Source: Microbulbifer thermotolerans
GTDB lineage: Bacteria; Pseudomonadota; Gammaproteobacteria; Pseudomonadales; Cellvibrionaceae
Reading direction: 5' to 3'
Assembly (NCBI RefSeq): GCF_900112305.1
Contig: NZ_FOKT01000009.1
Location: forward strand, 1 to 64,000
DNA: 64,000 bases
Shown: positions 55,246-64,000 of the stretch, in pieces
Layout of the letters: the number at the start of each line of letters is the position of its first letter
How positions within the stretch are numbered: the first letter of the stretch is position 1
Program-made: the position numbers and the translations under genes
Notes under the pieces: generated by a model
The model's database searches: none
Seen by the model: the letters and a program-made list of their open reading frames with translations, nothing else
Told to the model about the DNA's origin: nothing

Positions 55246-58020
55246 GTGACAGTGATAAAGAAAGCTGCTTTGGGGTTATCTATTGTTGTACTGGCTGCTT
55301 GTGGGGGAGGCGGCGGATCGGGCGGCACTAGCGCGCCGAATCCCACGGGTGGCGGCGATACGGGGGCGGATCCTTATCCGGCAGGTGTAAATCTTGACGG
55401 TGTGGTTGCCAAGGGCATTGTCAGCGGCGCCCTGGTGGAGGCCTATGGGAGCGATGGTGAGCTGATCGGCACCGCAACTACAGATTCTGAGGGGCGTTAC
55501 AGTATTACTGTCGGGACCTATACGGGCGCGGTAAAGTTGGTACTCAAGCCACAGGAGGGCGCACTGGTAACCTGTGACATAGCCGAATGCCGTACAGCCT
55601 CCGGCGGAGATGAAGACGCGGATGGTGACGGGAAAATAGAGTTTGGTGAACGCTATGCACTGGATTATCAGCTGACTTCAGTTGTCTTCGTAGATGAAAC
55701 GGCAACAGAGGTAAACAGTCATATTACGCCCCTGACTACTCTGGTAGCGGAAAAGGCAGGTATTACTCTCAACCAGACGTCCATCTCTACAGCCAACACC
55801 TATGTGAAGAACATGCTGGGCTTAGATGCGAACCCCAGTGAAATTGAGCCGGTAGACCTCACTAAAGCAAGCAGTGTTTCCGAGCAGCAATTGCGCTTTG
55901 CCCTGTTGAACGCAGCTCTTGAAGAAGTGGCGGAAAACGGAAATGTGGCCGGTGTCCTGGATAATTTATCAGCCGCTTTCACCCTTAATATAATTGAAAC
56001 TGGAGCTCTGGACTCTCTCTCCGAAGGGATCAGCCTTGTAGCTGCGGCTGTAAAACAGGGGAATCAAAATCTCACTGGTATCGAGGACGCCGCAGAAGCT
56101 TCCCAGAGCAAACTGGACGATGTGATCGCACAGGTCTGTGGTACGGGAACCTCGTGTTCTCTGAAAATTGATCTCACCCCGGAGCTGAATTCCAACCTGG
56201 AAAAAGCCAAGCAACTGGTTTCCACTGTACGCAGAGTTACGATTGAAACTGTTGATACAGTGAATTCCAAGTTGCGGGAAGATTCCGATGGCTACGATTC
56301 TGAAAATGTTCTGACGCAGTTGGACGCCGCCGAAGAGATAATGGATGAAGAAGGCCGCGATACCGTAATGGCATTTAGTGAAATCGCCGTTGTTCTAGCA
56401 AGCCAGGTGGTCGCGGTCCAGTATGAAGGACAAAGTCTGATAAGTGATATCCCCTCTGTCGCAGAAGCCCTCTACGATTCCAAAAACAGTGAAGATAACT
56501 GTGCCTGGATAACCTGGGACAAGGCGACCCAGGATGCCTGCTATGCCGAGAAGCAAGCAGATAGAGACGCATATCTGTCCAGGTTCGTTCAGGGAACTAT
56601 TGAGAATTCCGGCGGAAACTGGAAGGTCCGCAATGCGGTTATCGATCTGGACGGAGATTCCTCCACAGGGTCGGATGAGGTAAAAATCAGTCTGAATCTC
56701 GCCCTGCCTCAGTTCACCGGTGATTCCTCCACGGGGATGGGACTGCCAGATGGGGTTAACGAGCTGGCGGTGAATGGTACAGCCGGTTTGGGATCCACTG
56801 AATTTACGGTTGAGGACGGATCCAAGTTGCAGCTGGAACTAGATAGTGCATTTAATGAAGAGGATGAAAATGGCCCCGATATCACCAGCATTGGTCTGCA
56901 ACTGCAGGTGAGACTGGAAAACGCGACCCGGAGTTTTTCTGGAGACATGGAGCTCGGTGCACGCAAGTCTGTAAAGCTTGAAGAGATGGGATTAAATAAA
57001 GAAATACTGTATCTGAATCCGGAAAAACTGGCGCTGAGGGGATCTTTTTCTGAAAAGACGACGGGTAACTCATTAGAGGCATCTGTCGTTTTCACCGTAG
57101 ATAATGCCGCGGAATTCGGGTATTTCCCCGCCGACTATGAGCGTAGTGATCTTACCAGCTACAGTTACAATGAGGCGGATAATACGCTGACTTTGGTTCA
57201 CGGTGAGGGCGAAAATAAAGCTACAGTCAGATATTCACTAGAGGAAGGCGAATACGGCTGGTCTTATTTTATCAGGATAGAATGCTTGGAAGTTATCGGC
57301 AGTGCGAATTGTCCAGTAATGGGAGGAGTTGATTTCTGGGGAATTGTTCGGTCTGTTTCAGGTATCAGCCAAGAGGATTGCTGGTCTAATTACAGTGGAT
57401 ACTGGAGAAGTAATGGTACATGCGTATATCTGGAAGGGCCAAACTTGGATAAGGATATTCGTCTTGTATTTTCTCCAGTTTATACAGATTACTTGTTGGG
57501 TGAGCTGCAAGCCTTTGTCCCCGGTGAGGGGTGGTATGCGGCCACTCCCGACAATTACTGGGAAGAATACGGCTTTTATGAGTCGATGATTCCAACCACC
57601 GAAACCAGTGGTTTCATTACGTCAGAATTGGTGCAGCAGGACTTGAATTTCAATGCCGAAGGGCGCTATGTGAAGTTCACGGTGCGCATGGCGACCAGCG
57701 GTAGGCTTTCGGCCGATCTGCCTGAAATGGATCTAGAGCTTGTCGTGCGCCGTACAGGCTATGAGTCAGGCGATGCCGCTCTGGATGTGTCCTGGGGTGA
57801 TGACAGGTTGAGAGTTGAGTATCCCTACACCGGAGAGGACAGCAGCCGTGTGGTACTGACAGATGGCGAGGGTACAAAGATGGAACTGGAACTCGCCGAA
57901 GTGAGTTCCAATGTCAAAGGTGCCATCGTGAAGGACGGTACCACCTACGGTGTCATTGCCGAAGAAAATGACGTTTACATAGTCAACTGGATCGACAATA
58001 CCATTGAAACACTGTACTGA
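55246..58020 (+). CDS. large lipoprotein of unknown function
   Basis: I do not recognise the whole protein. It has about 924 residues, with a lipoprotein signal (IVVLAAC), a Gly-rich linker, then a carboxypeptidase-regulatory or Ig-like module near residues 50-105 (GVVAKGIVSGALVEAYGSDG, DSEGRYSITV). Helical stretches follow (about 150-420), then a long beta-rich C-terminal half. Two acidic, Ca-site-like loops (DEDADGDGKIEFGE and DLDGDSSTGSDE) are visible. GTG 55246 was chosen with GGGAGAA upstream; GTG 55252 is also possible. The next gene overlaps its end. Confidence 0.75.
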   Translation: MTVIKKAALGLSIVVLAACGGGGGSGGTSAPNPTGGGDTGADPYPAGVNLDGVVAKGIVSGALVEAYGSDGELIGTATTDSEGRYSITVGTYTGAVKLVLKPQEGALVTCDIAECRTASGGDEDADGDGKIEFGERYALDYQLTSVVFVDETATEVNSHITPLTTLVAEKAGITLNQTSISTANTYVKNMLGLDANPSEIEPVDLTKASSVSEQQLRFALLNAALEEVAENGNVAGVLDNLSAAFTLNIIETGALDSLSEGISLVAAAVKQGNQNLTGIEDAAEASQSKLDDVIAQVCGTGTSCSLKIDLTPELNSNLEKAKQLVSTVRRVTIETVDTVNSKLREDSDGYDSENVLTQLDAAEEIMDEEGRDTVMAFSEIAVVLASQVVAVQYEGQSLISDIPSVAEALYDSKNSEDNCAWITWDKATQDACYAEKQADRDAYLSRFVQGTIENSGGNWKVRNAVIDLDGDSSTGSDEVKISLNLALPQFTGDSSTGMGLPDGVNELAVNGTAGLGSTEFTVEDGSKLQLELDSAFNEEDENGPDITSIGLQLQVRLENATRSFSGDMELGARKSVKLEEMGLNKEILYLNPEKLALRGSFSEKTTGNSLEASVVFTVDNAAEFGYFPADYERSDLTSYSYNEADNTLTLVHGEGENKATVRYSLEEGEYGWSYFIRIECLEVIGSANCPVMGGVDFWGIVRSVSGISQEDCWSNYSGYWRSNGTCVYLEGPNLDKDIRLVFSPVYTDYLLGELQAFVPGEGWYAATPDNYWEEYGFYESMIPTTETSGFITSELVQQDLNFNAEGRYVKFTVRMATSGRLSADLPEMDLELVVRRTGYESGDAALDVSWGDDRLRVEYPYTGEDSSRVVLTDGEGTKMELELAEVSSNVKGAIVKDGTTYGVIAEENDVYIVNWIDNTIETLY

Positions 58021-59113
58021 TAACCACTATCTGTTGAGAAAGAGCCGCCATCGGTGGCTCTTTCTTTTTAGTTGTTTATCTGTCTTCTGCCTGCACTTTT
58101 TTCCGCAGATATCAAAAGCCGGAGAGCTGGAGCTTCAGTTTTCCAGCCGTACTGTCAGTGAAGCCATGTCTGTCGACAGTATTCTTCACGACTGGAATGG
58201 AAGACTGTACTCCGGTGAGCTCGCCTGGAGCAGAAATCGCTTTGAACTCTCCTACCGGGACCAAGTCTGGTCGCTGGCCTATGTGCAGCGTTATGACTAT
58301 CAACTGCACTTTAACGATGCTACGGCAGACTTGTATTACAGAGAAGAAAACGACCTGCCGCTACCCGGTGGCGCAGTGCGGGTTAAACTGGATGTATGGC
58401 ATTTGTATGCGGATGGCGTAAAGTTCGCTTATCGGTGGGCCTGGGAAAACGGCTTATTAATAGAACCTGCCGTTACCCTATTACGGCCACTGGATTTTCA
58501 GGACGGCTCTCTGCGGGGCGAACTGCAGCCAGGCAGTGGCCTGCTTTCGGGAACTGCTGATTTGAATTACCGCTATACTGAAGACCGCTTGCTGGAACAC
58601 AGATTTGAGCAGCCCAGTGGAACCGGAGCCACCCTAGACCTGACTTTGAGCTGGAAATCTGAAGTCAGGGAGTTGAAGCTGCAGCTTCAGGATCTCTATG
58701 GTCGAGTCGACTGGAAGGATGCGCCTTATACACTTGGATCAATCAATACAGTAGATCGGGGAAAACCTGCAAAGGTAGAGCTGGAGCCGGCGTTTTCCGG
58801 CGTCCGCGGAGAAGAAAATTACCGGCAAAAGATGCCCGTTTATGCCAGGGCATTCTTTACTGAGACCCGGGAAGGGTTCTGTTGGCTGGTGGATGTGGAC
58901 TACCTATTCGGTGAATTTTGGCTGCGTCCGGGGTTACGGTGGGATGGATTGCCCGGCAACCCTTACGTCGGATATGAAGCGCGCGATGGTCAGTGGCTGC
59001 TGGGCCTTAGTGATGACAGTAGTGCTTGGTTTCTGCAGTTAGGCAGTGACAGAAGTAATCTGCATAAAGCACGCAGTCTGACAGTAGCAGCGGGATTTCA
59101 AGTTTTTCTGTAA
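58004..59113 (+). CDS. predicted outer-membrane beta-barrel or exported protein
   Basis: I do not recognise this family. The 369-residue protein has a signal peptide (WLFLFSCLSVFCLHFFPQIS then KAGE) and a mature part dominated by alternating aromatic and polar strands (YRDQVWSLAYVQRYDYQLHF, TLDLTLSWKSEVRELKLQLQ, ending TVAAGFQVFL). That pattern fits a small outer-membrane barrel. The TTG start overlaps the previous gene by 17 bases, suggesting coupled translation; TTG 58034 is an alternative. The terminator hairpin of the previous gene lies inside the signal-peptide codons. Confidence 0.65.
   Translation: MKHCTDNHYLLRKSRHRWLFLFSCLSVFCLHFFPQISKAGELELQFSSRTVSEAMSVDSILHDWNGRLYSGELAWSRNRFELSYRDQVWSLAYVQRYDYQLHFNDATADLYYREENDLPLPGGAVRVKLDVWHLYADGVKFAYRWAWENGLLIEPAVTLLRPLDFQDGSLRGELQPGSGLLSGTADLNYRYTEDRLLEHRFEQPSGTGATLDLTLSWKSEVRELKLQLQDLYGRVDWKDAPYTLGSINTVDRGKPAKVELEPAFSGVRGEENYRQKMPVYARAFFTETREGFCWLVDVDYLFGEFWLRPGLRWDGLPGNPYVGYEARDGQWLLGLSDDSSAWFLQLGSDRSNLHKARSLTVAAGFQVFL
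58037..58070 (+). terminator. strong hairpin terminator inside a signal-peptide coding region
   Basis: AGAAAGAGCC (58037-58046) pairs with GGCTCTTTCT (58056-58065), and GCC/GGT extends the stem to 13 bp around a 3-base ATC loop. T residues follow. It is 17 bases after the lipoprotein stop and within the coding sequence of the next gene. Confidence 0.8.
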
Positions 59114-59236
59114 AACAAATAACTTTGGACTGCCGTCTTTGGATAGAATAAAACCACTCTCATTTCTCTGTGGCTTTAAAGCCAGCTGGCTCGTGTACTT
59201 TGTAAAGCTTTGTTGTATGTAGCCACAGTTTTCCAT

Positions 59237-59267
59237 AAAAAGGCCCGCTCAGAAGGGTAAGCGGGCC
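59237..59267 (-). terminator. terminator of the decayed M1 gene copy B
   Basis: GGCCCGCT (59242-59249) and AGCGGGCC (59260-59267) form a perfect 8-bp stem with a 10-base loop. On the minus strand it is followed by five T. Confidence 0.75.
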
Positions 59268-59349
59268 GTGAAAGCATGAGGAGCCAGGGATCGGGACCCG
59301 CACTCCTATCCTGGCACTGTTTAACCCGCGCAGCGCCGGGGGCGCCGTG

Positions 59350-60515
59350 TTTCAGACTTTGCGATTGCCGTTCAGCAGTGCCGCCATATTCGGTCAGCGA
59401 TTGTTTTCGTAGCGACGGTTCTTAAGCGCCTTTTCCAACAGCGGATTCAGTTGTTTGCCACTGTTGAGAATTTCGCTTAGCTACTGCACGCCTTTCTCGC
59501 TGCGGTTGAGCGGGAAAAACCTTGCGTAGATGTCGATAAATTCCGGGGCGATGACGCTGAGTTGGGAATGGTCGGAATTGTCTTTCGCTAGTTTCCGGGT
59601 TATCGCTTGCTTGTAATCGCCGTACAGATGCTGGTTCTGTAGTGCGATCAGGCTCCAGCGCATATTCGGGTCACGGGATAGGTCGTCGATGGTCATTTCC
59701 CACTCCAGCAATTGTTTGGCATTGACCAGGCACATGCGCTGGGACTGATTTTTTTCACCTCAGGCCACAAAGGGACCTGCGCGCAGAGGAAAGATATAAG
59801 TGGAGAATTTCTTGCTGGCCGGGAAGTGCCAGTGCCTGCGCCCATCTGCCAGCGTCTCAACTTTTTCTTCGCGTGTGGCGGTTACTACCCGCCAGTCCGC
59901 CGGAGTTTTGACGTCCACGGTGTAACTGGCTTTCAGATCTGGTTGGTAGAACAGCGGCGCAAAGCGGTTGGCTTTGTAGGGTTCGAAATGGGTGTACAGG
60001 TAAACGGCGCCGTCCTGTGGGTCTTTAAAACGGTGCAGACCGGAGCCATCGGTGGAATAGGGATGTGTGTACTCGATGGCGATACTATTGGGCCCCGGCT
60101 TTAACTTGTCCGCGTCTATGGTGATGAAATAGCCGTTGTATTGAACGGGAATTGTCTGGCCGTTGATGCTGACTGACTGCACCTCACCACCGGTGAAGTC
60201 CACGGTAAGTGGTTGTTGCAGCGGCCGGGCGATTTCGGTTTCGGCGATCACACGGCCGGAGAAGTGGTTGGATTTATCGTCCAGGGTTACCGAAATTCGG
60301 TAGTCCACATTGGCAATTTGCGCTCTGCGCAGGGCTGCCTGTGCGGCGGTCAGACCTGGTGCCGCGCGGCGGGCAACACGAGGGTCCGGTTTTGCTTCCG
60401 CAGCGGGTGCGCGGTTGTGTTCAGAGGTCTGTGGAGCATTTGTCACCTTTTCGCCACAGCTGGCGATCAGTAATGTGCAAAATAAGGCGCTGGTGAATTG
60501 TTTTTTTGTCTTCAT
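59350..60515 (-). pseudogene. decayed M1 aminopeptidase gene, copy B
   Basis: The first part (60515 to 59763) encodes an intact lipoprotein signal (LLIASC) and the M1 N-terminal domain to AGPFVA, ending at a TGA at 59760-59762. The frame then continues with C-terminal sequence (CLVNAKQLLEWEMTIDDL, then YARFFPLNRSEKGVQ), a TAG at 59481-59483 and a last piece, LSEILNSGKQLNPLLEKALK. The region that would hold GAMEN and HEXXH is deleted, so no active peptidase can be made. A truncated secreted product of about 250 residues is possible. ATG 60515 begins the signal. Confidence 0.8.
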
Positions 60516-60696
60516 AGCATTCTCCGACTGCCGGCGAGGCAATATGTCAGTGCCCGTGGTGTTTTCTAGTTTGTGTTATATCACGACCTGGAGCGTGTGA
60601 TGAGTTGCTCCTGCGCTTAATGCGGTTTCCCGGCGAAGCCGAGCGTAAAGTATGGTTATTTGCAAATGGTGTGCCGGCCACTGAATAGTGAGGCAC

Positions 60697-60719
60697 AAAA
60701 AAAGGCCCCGAAGGGCCTT
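60697..60719 (-). terminator. intrinsic terminator of the RND permease gene
   Basis: AAGGCCC (60702-60708) and GGGCCTT (60713-60719) form a stem with a CGAA tetraloop, followed on the minus strand by seven T. Confidence 0.85.
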
Positions 60720-60733
60720 GCTACAAAGTGTGA

Positions 60734-63700
60734 TTAGTCTGCGGTTGCCCTGCTTGGCGGCATTCTTCCACGCAGTAATCCCAACAGGTGGCCGCGGGTG
60801 CGACCAGTGAGCGAGACAATATCCACACCGATGGCGTAGAGTGCGGGTACTAACAGCAGTGTCACAAAGAAGGCCATGAAGACGCCAAATGCCAGGGCCA
60901 CTACGATGGGTTGCAGGAAGGCCGCCTGGATACTGCGCTCCAACATCATTGGTATAAGCCCGATAATGGTGGTGGTGGTTGTGAGCAGAATTGGGCGGAA
61001 GCGCGCCACGCCGGCTTCCACAATGGCTTGCAGTGGTTGCATGCCTTTATCCCGCAGTCGATTGCAGCAATCCATTAATACCAGGTTGTCGTTCACCACT
61101 ACTCCGGCTGCTGCGGCGATACCGAAGTAGCTGAAAATCGCCATGGTCATGTTCAATAGGCTGTGGCCGAAGATAGCGCCGACAATTGCAAAGGGGATGG
61201 CGATTAGGATAAGTATCGGTTGGAAGTAGCTGCGGAAGGCGACTGCCAACAGGCTGTACATGGCGAAAAAGGCCATAGTGTAGAGCCCGATCACTTCGCG
61301 GATAAAACGCTGTTCGCCTTCCGCCTGTCCCACGGCACCGCGGATAATACCTGGGTAGCGTTTTTCCCATTGAGGGAAAAAGTTCTCGTCCAGATCCTTC
61401 ATGATGTCGCCGCGCACATCGGCTTTCAGGTCCGCCATGACCCGCGCCGCGCGGTTGCCATTCCAGCGCTGGATGCGTTTGATACCCGGCGCGTATTCCA
61501 GTTCGGCCACCGCCAGCAGGGGCACTTCACGGCCGTCACTGGTGCGCACGCGGAAGTCTTTGAGGCTTTCAATGGAACGGCGCGAGGCGAGGGGGTAGCG
61601 CACCATGACTTTTACATCCTGGCCGGCCCTTGGCAGCCGCTGTACTTCTTCGCCGAAATAGGCTTGGCGCACTTGGCGGTTTACTTCCGCGAGCGTCAAT
61701 CCCAGTTTGGCGGCGCCGGGTTTGAGGGTAATTCGGATTTCTTCTGAGGCACCCTCCAGGTTATTGCGCACATCATAGAGGCTCTCGTATGTGCGTAGCT
61801 GTGCTTCCAGGTCGGCGGTGGCCGCCCGCAATAGGTTCAAGTCGGGGTGACGGATGGATAGTTCGAAGCCGGGGCTGTCGTCTCCGCGTGTATAGCGCAC
61901 GGAAACTTCTTTGGCGTCCGGCACATCGCCCATCAATTCGCGCAGGCGAACCGCGGCTTCTTTGGCGGACATATCGCGCACTTCTGGCGGGGCCAGTTTG
62001 ACGATGGCCAAAACGCTATCGCGGCGCGAACGGGTATACCAGTTTTCGATCAGCGCGCCTTCACCGCCGGTGCGTTGGTTTACCTCTTCTTCAAGTGCTT
62101 TTTCCGCATCCTGTAACTGTGCCAGTACTTCCAGGGCGCGGCTGTAGGGGGCGCCTTCGGGCATAACCACATTGACAATGATCTCGTCGGATTCGATTTC
62201 CGGCATAAAGCTCTTTTTCACCCAGCCACTACTGAACATGCCGAAACCAATCATCAATACCGCGATAAAAATGCTCAGTGTCAGATAGCGGCGCTCCACT
62301 GCCCAACTGCCGATGCGGCGGTAGTGGTGCTGCGCAAAATACACGATGCCGTCGGCGATGCGTTTTTGCATGCGTCCAAAGCGCCCCAGTTTTTTCCGTG
62401 GTTTCAGGTTGCTGAGGTGTGCCGGCAGTATCAACAGGGATTCAATCAGTGAGAACAGCAGGGCCAGTATCACCACCCAGGTGATATGGCGGGTGAACTC
62501 GCTGGTGGAGCCGGAGAGGAACAGCCATGGCAGGAAGGCGAAAATAGTGGTGACCACAGCGAAAATCACCGGCTTGGCCACCAGTTGCGTGCCCAGGACC
62601 GCGGCACTGAGTCCGCCACCGCTCTTATGGGACTCGGTGTGAATACTCTCGCCGACGACGATGGCGTCGTCCACCACAATACCCAGTACCAGCAGGAAGG
62701 CGAAGGTGGAGAGCATATTCAGGGATACGCCCACACTGGGTAGCAGTACGAAGGCGCCGGCATATGCAGTGGCGATGCCCATCGCCACCCAGAAAGCCAC
62801 CTTGGGGCGCAGCGTGAACAGCAGTACCAGCAGTACCAGAATCAGACCCTGCACTGCGGAGTTGCCGATGGTATTTAGGCGTCCTTTGAAGTCTTCGGCG
62901 TTGTCGGTCCAGAGGGTGAGATTGGCACCGGCGGGCAGCGTCTTGCGGCGCTCGGCAATCCAATTGCGGATCGACTCCGAGGCTGTGACGATGTCCATGG
63001 TTTCGGTGGTCATCACCTGAATCAGTACCGCTGGTTCGCCGTTGAGAGTAGCGAGTATCTCGTTGTCCTCGAAGCCATCGACTACGGTGGCCACATCGCC
63101 CACGCGGATGGTGCCGCCGTCCGCAGTTTGACGCACGATAATGTCCGCAAATTCCTGCTCGGTGTCCGCCTGGTTGCGTACTTTGAGTTGATAACTGCCC
63201 ACTTCTGTGCGCACTGTGCCGGCGGATTGATTGAGGGAATTGGCTCGAATGGCGTCGGCCACGTCTTGAAAACTGAGGCCGTAGCGGCGCATAGCCGATT
63301 CGCTGACTTCAATGGATACCTCTTCCGGGCGGATACCGAAGAGTTCCACCACAGAAATGGCCGGCAGACTCGCGGCTTCACGCCGCAGTTGTTCCGCCAG
63401 GCGTTTAAGTTTGCGCTCCCCCAAATCGCCGTGTACCGCCACGCGGATAAATTCGTTGCGGTTGACCCACTGTTGCACCCGAGGGGGTTCTATATCCCGC
63501 GGCAGAGAGGAAATACTGTCCACACGGATCTTCACGTCGTTCATAAAGCGGGAAAAATCGACGCTCTGCTCTGCGAGGATATACACCTCGCCGACCCCTT
63601 CCGCCGACATGGAGCGGACCCATTCGATATTGTCCAGATCGCTGACTGCCTCCTCGATACGGGAGACTATCTGTTCTTCCACTTCCTGGGGGGCGGCGCC

Positions 63701-63859
63701 GGGCCAGGAAACCACTATTTGCAGACCGGGAAAGCGCACCTGGGGGTCCATTTCCCGCTCCATGGCAGCAAAGCCAAAGAGGCCGGCCACAAAAATCCCC
63801 ACCATGGCGAGGTTGGCGGCAACGCTGTTGCGGGCCCACCATTCGATTAGTCTGTTCAT
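60734..63859 (-). CDS. RND efflux permease (AcrB/HAE1-like)
   Basis: This 1041-residue inner-membrane pump has twelve predicted helices and two large periplasmic loops. It starts MNRLIEWWARNSVAANLAMV, has the proton-relay-type segment FAFLLVLGIVVDDAIVVGESI in the first half and GIAAAAGVVVNDNLVLMDCC in the second, and the conserved TTTTTIIGLIPMML. The pattern is that of RND transporters of the hydrophobe/amphiphile group. It follows its adaptor gene by 12 bases in one operon. The substrate is unknown; no outer-membrane factor is seen in the window. Confidence 0.93.
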   Translation of the reverse strand: MNRLIEWWARNSVAANLAMVGIFVAGLFGFAAMEREMDPQVRFPGLQIVVSWPGAAPQEVEEQIVSRIEEAVSDLDNIEWVRSMSAEGVGEVYILAEQSVDFSRFMNDVKIRVDSISSLPRDIEPPRVQQWVNRNEFIRVAVHGDLGERKLKRLAEQLRREAASLPAISVVELFGIRPEEVSIEVSESAMRRYGLSFQDVADAIRANSLNQSAGTVRTEVGSYQLKVRNQADTEQEFADIIVRQTADGGTIRVGDVATVVDGFEDNEILATLNGEPAVLIQVMTTETMDIVTASESIRNWIAERRKTLPAGANLTLWTDNAEDFKGRLNTIGNSAVQGLILVLLVLLFTLRPKVAFWVAMGIATAYAGAFVLLPSVGVSLNMLSTFAFLLVLGIVVDDAIVVGESIHTESHKSGGGLSAAVLGTQLVAKPVIFAVVTTIFAFLPWLFLSGSTSEFTRHITWVVILALLFSLIESLLILPAHLSNLKPRKKLGRFGRMQKRIADGIVYFAQHHYRRIGSWAVERRYLTLSIFIAVLMIGFGMFSSGWVKKSFMPEIESDEIIVNVVMPEGAPYSRALEVLAQLQDAEKALEEEVNQRTGGEGALIENWYTRSRRDSVLAIVKLAPPEVRDMSAKEAAVRLRELMGDVPDAKEVSVRYTRGDDSPGFELSIRHPDLNLLRAATADLEAQLRTYESLYDVRNNLEGASEEIRITLKPGAAKLGLTLAEVNRQVRQAYFGEEVQRLPRAGQDVKVMVRYPLASRRSIESLKDFRVRTSDGREVPLLAVAELEYAPGIKRIQRWNGNRAARVMADLKADVRGDIMKDLDENFFPQWEKRYPGIIRGAVGQAEGEQRFIREVIGLYTMAFFAMYSLLAVAFRSYFQPILILIAIPFAIVGAIFGHSLLNMTMAIFSYFGIAAAAGVVVNDNLVLMDCCNRLRDKGMQPLQAIVEAGVARFRPILLTTTTTIIGLIPMMLERSIQAAFLQPIVVALAFGVFMAFFVTLLLVPALYAIGVDIVSLTGRTRGHLLGLLRGRMPPSRATAD

Positions 63860-63871
63860 CGGTGCGCTCCG

Positions 63872-64000
63872 CTATTTCCGGGCCAATTGGGCAATGGGTT
63901 GAACTTCCATACCGTCCACAGCATTGGCAATGGCTGAGGTCACTACCCGCTCACCGTCTGTCAGTCCGGAGGCGATCACCACTCGGTCTTTAGAGGTGGA
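63872..64000 (-). CDS. RND efflux adaptor subunit, C-terminus (partial)
   Basis: The last 42 codons of a gene that starts beyond the window encode VVIASGLTDGERVVTSAIAN and end VQPIAQLARK. This is the usual C-terminal end of an RND membrane-fusion protein, where the GLxxGERVV segment is typical. It ends 12 bases before the permease start and is its expected partner in the periplasm. Confidence 0.85.
   Translation of the reverse strand, partial: STSKDRVVIASGLTDGERVVTSAIANAVDGMEVQPIAQLARK

Noticed and set aside
59270-59340. tRNA-like stretch
   Set aside because: The segment has short GC complementarities but no cloverleaf with a T-loop (GTTCRA) and no acceptor stem.

Overview
The window looks like chromosomal DNA of a marine-type gammaproteobacterium, probably Cellvibrionales and Microbulbifer-like. 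This is inferred from moderately high GC, the YggN/DUF2884, Rnk, RarD, TerC and RND gene complement, and the many lipoproteins, secreted peptidases and a TonB receptor. No 16S or tRNA gene is visible, so the placement is tentative.

Layout. 1-1200: the 3' part of an IS5-family transposase with a candidate -1 frameshift site, followed by decayed sequence. 1211-9273: envelope and housekeeping genes (YggN-like protein, DUF350 plus transglutaminase-like pair, divergent SPFH lipoprotein, M16 zinc-peptidase lipoprotein, globin, alpha/beta hydrolase). 9493-17739: a core block with pgk, class II aldolase, a hydrolase, rarD, serA, an FAH-family protein and an aldehyde dehydrogenase. 17876-29044: small proteins (VOC, SIMPL, TerC, serine hydrolase lipoprotein, ATP-grasp, lipase-like, Rnk, Bor lipoprotein) among many copies of a non-coding inverted-repeat element. 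27731-37384: an omega-amino-acid catabolic group (LysR, semialdehyde dehydrogenase, omega-transaminase, HdeD, MocR-type regulator, MFS transporter, nitrilase-superfamily hydrolase). 37511-50647: TonB receptor, TPR-sulfotransferase, M1 and CocE-type peptidases/hydrolases, a gluzincin-like lipoprotein and an MltF-like transglycosylase with two solute-binding domains. 50761-52987: divergent MFS/LysR pair. 53025-60515: two decayed paralogous M1 aminopeptidase genes flanking an intact two-gene envelope cassette. 60734-64000: RND efflux permease and the C-terminus of its adaptor.

The most distinctive content is a dispersed, MITE-like repeat family. Full copies are about 215 bp, with terminal inverted repeats resembling RGGAACCTCTGATTAA, nested internal palindromes and TA at the best-preserved borders. 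There are at least eleven full, short or degenerate copies. Several lie directly against gene ends and supply stop codons. The second distinctive locus is the 55246-59113 cassette: a strong terminator hairpin after the first gene lies inside the signal-peptide coding region of the second.

Many genes encode envelope or secreted functions (lipoproteins, zinc peptidases, a TonB receptor, murein hydrolase, efflux), consistent with a polymer- or peptide-degrading lifestyle. I see no CRISPR array, no prophage block and no recognisable defence system.
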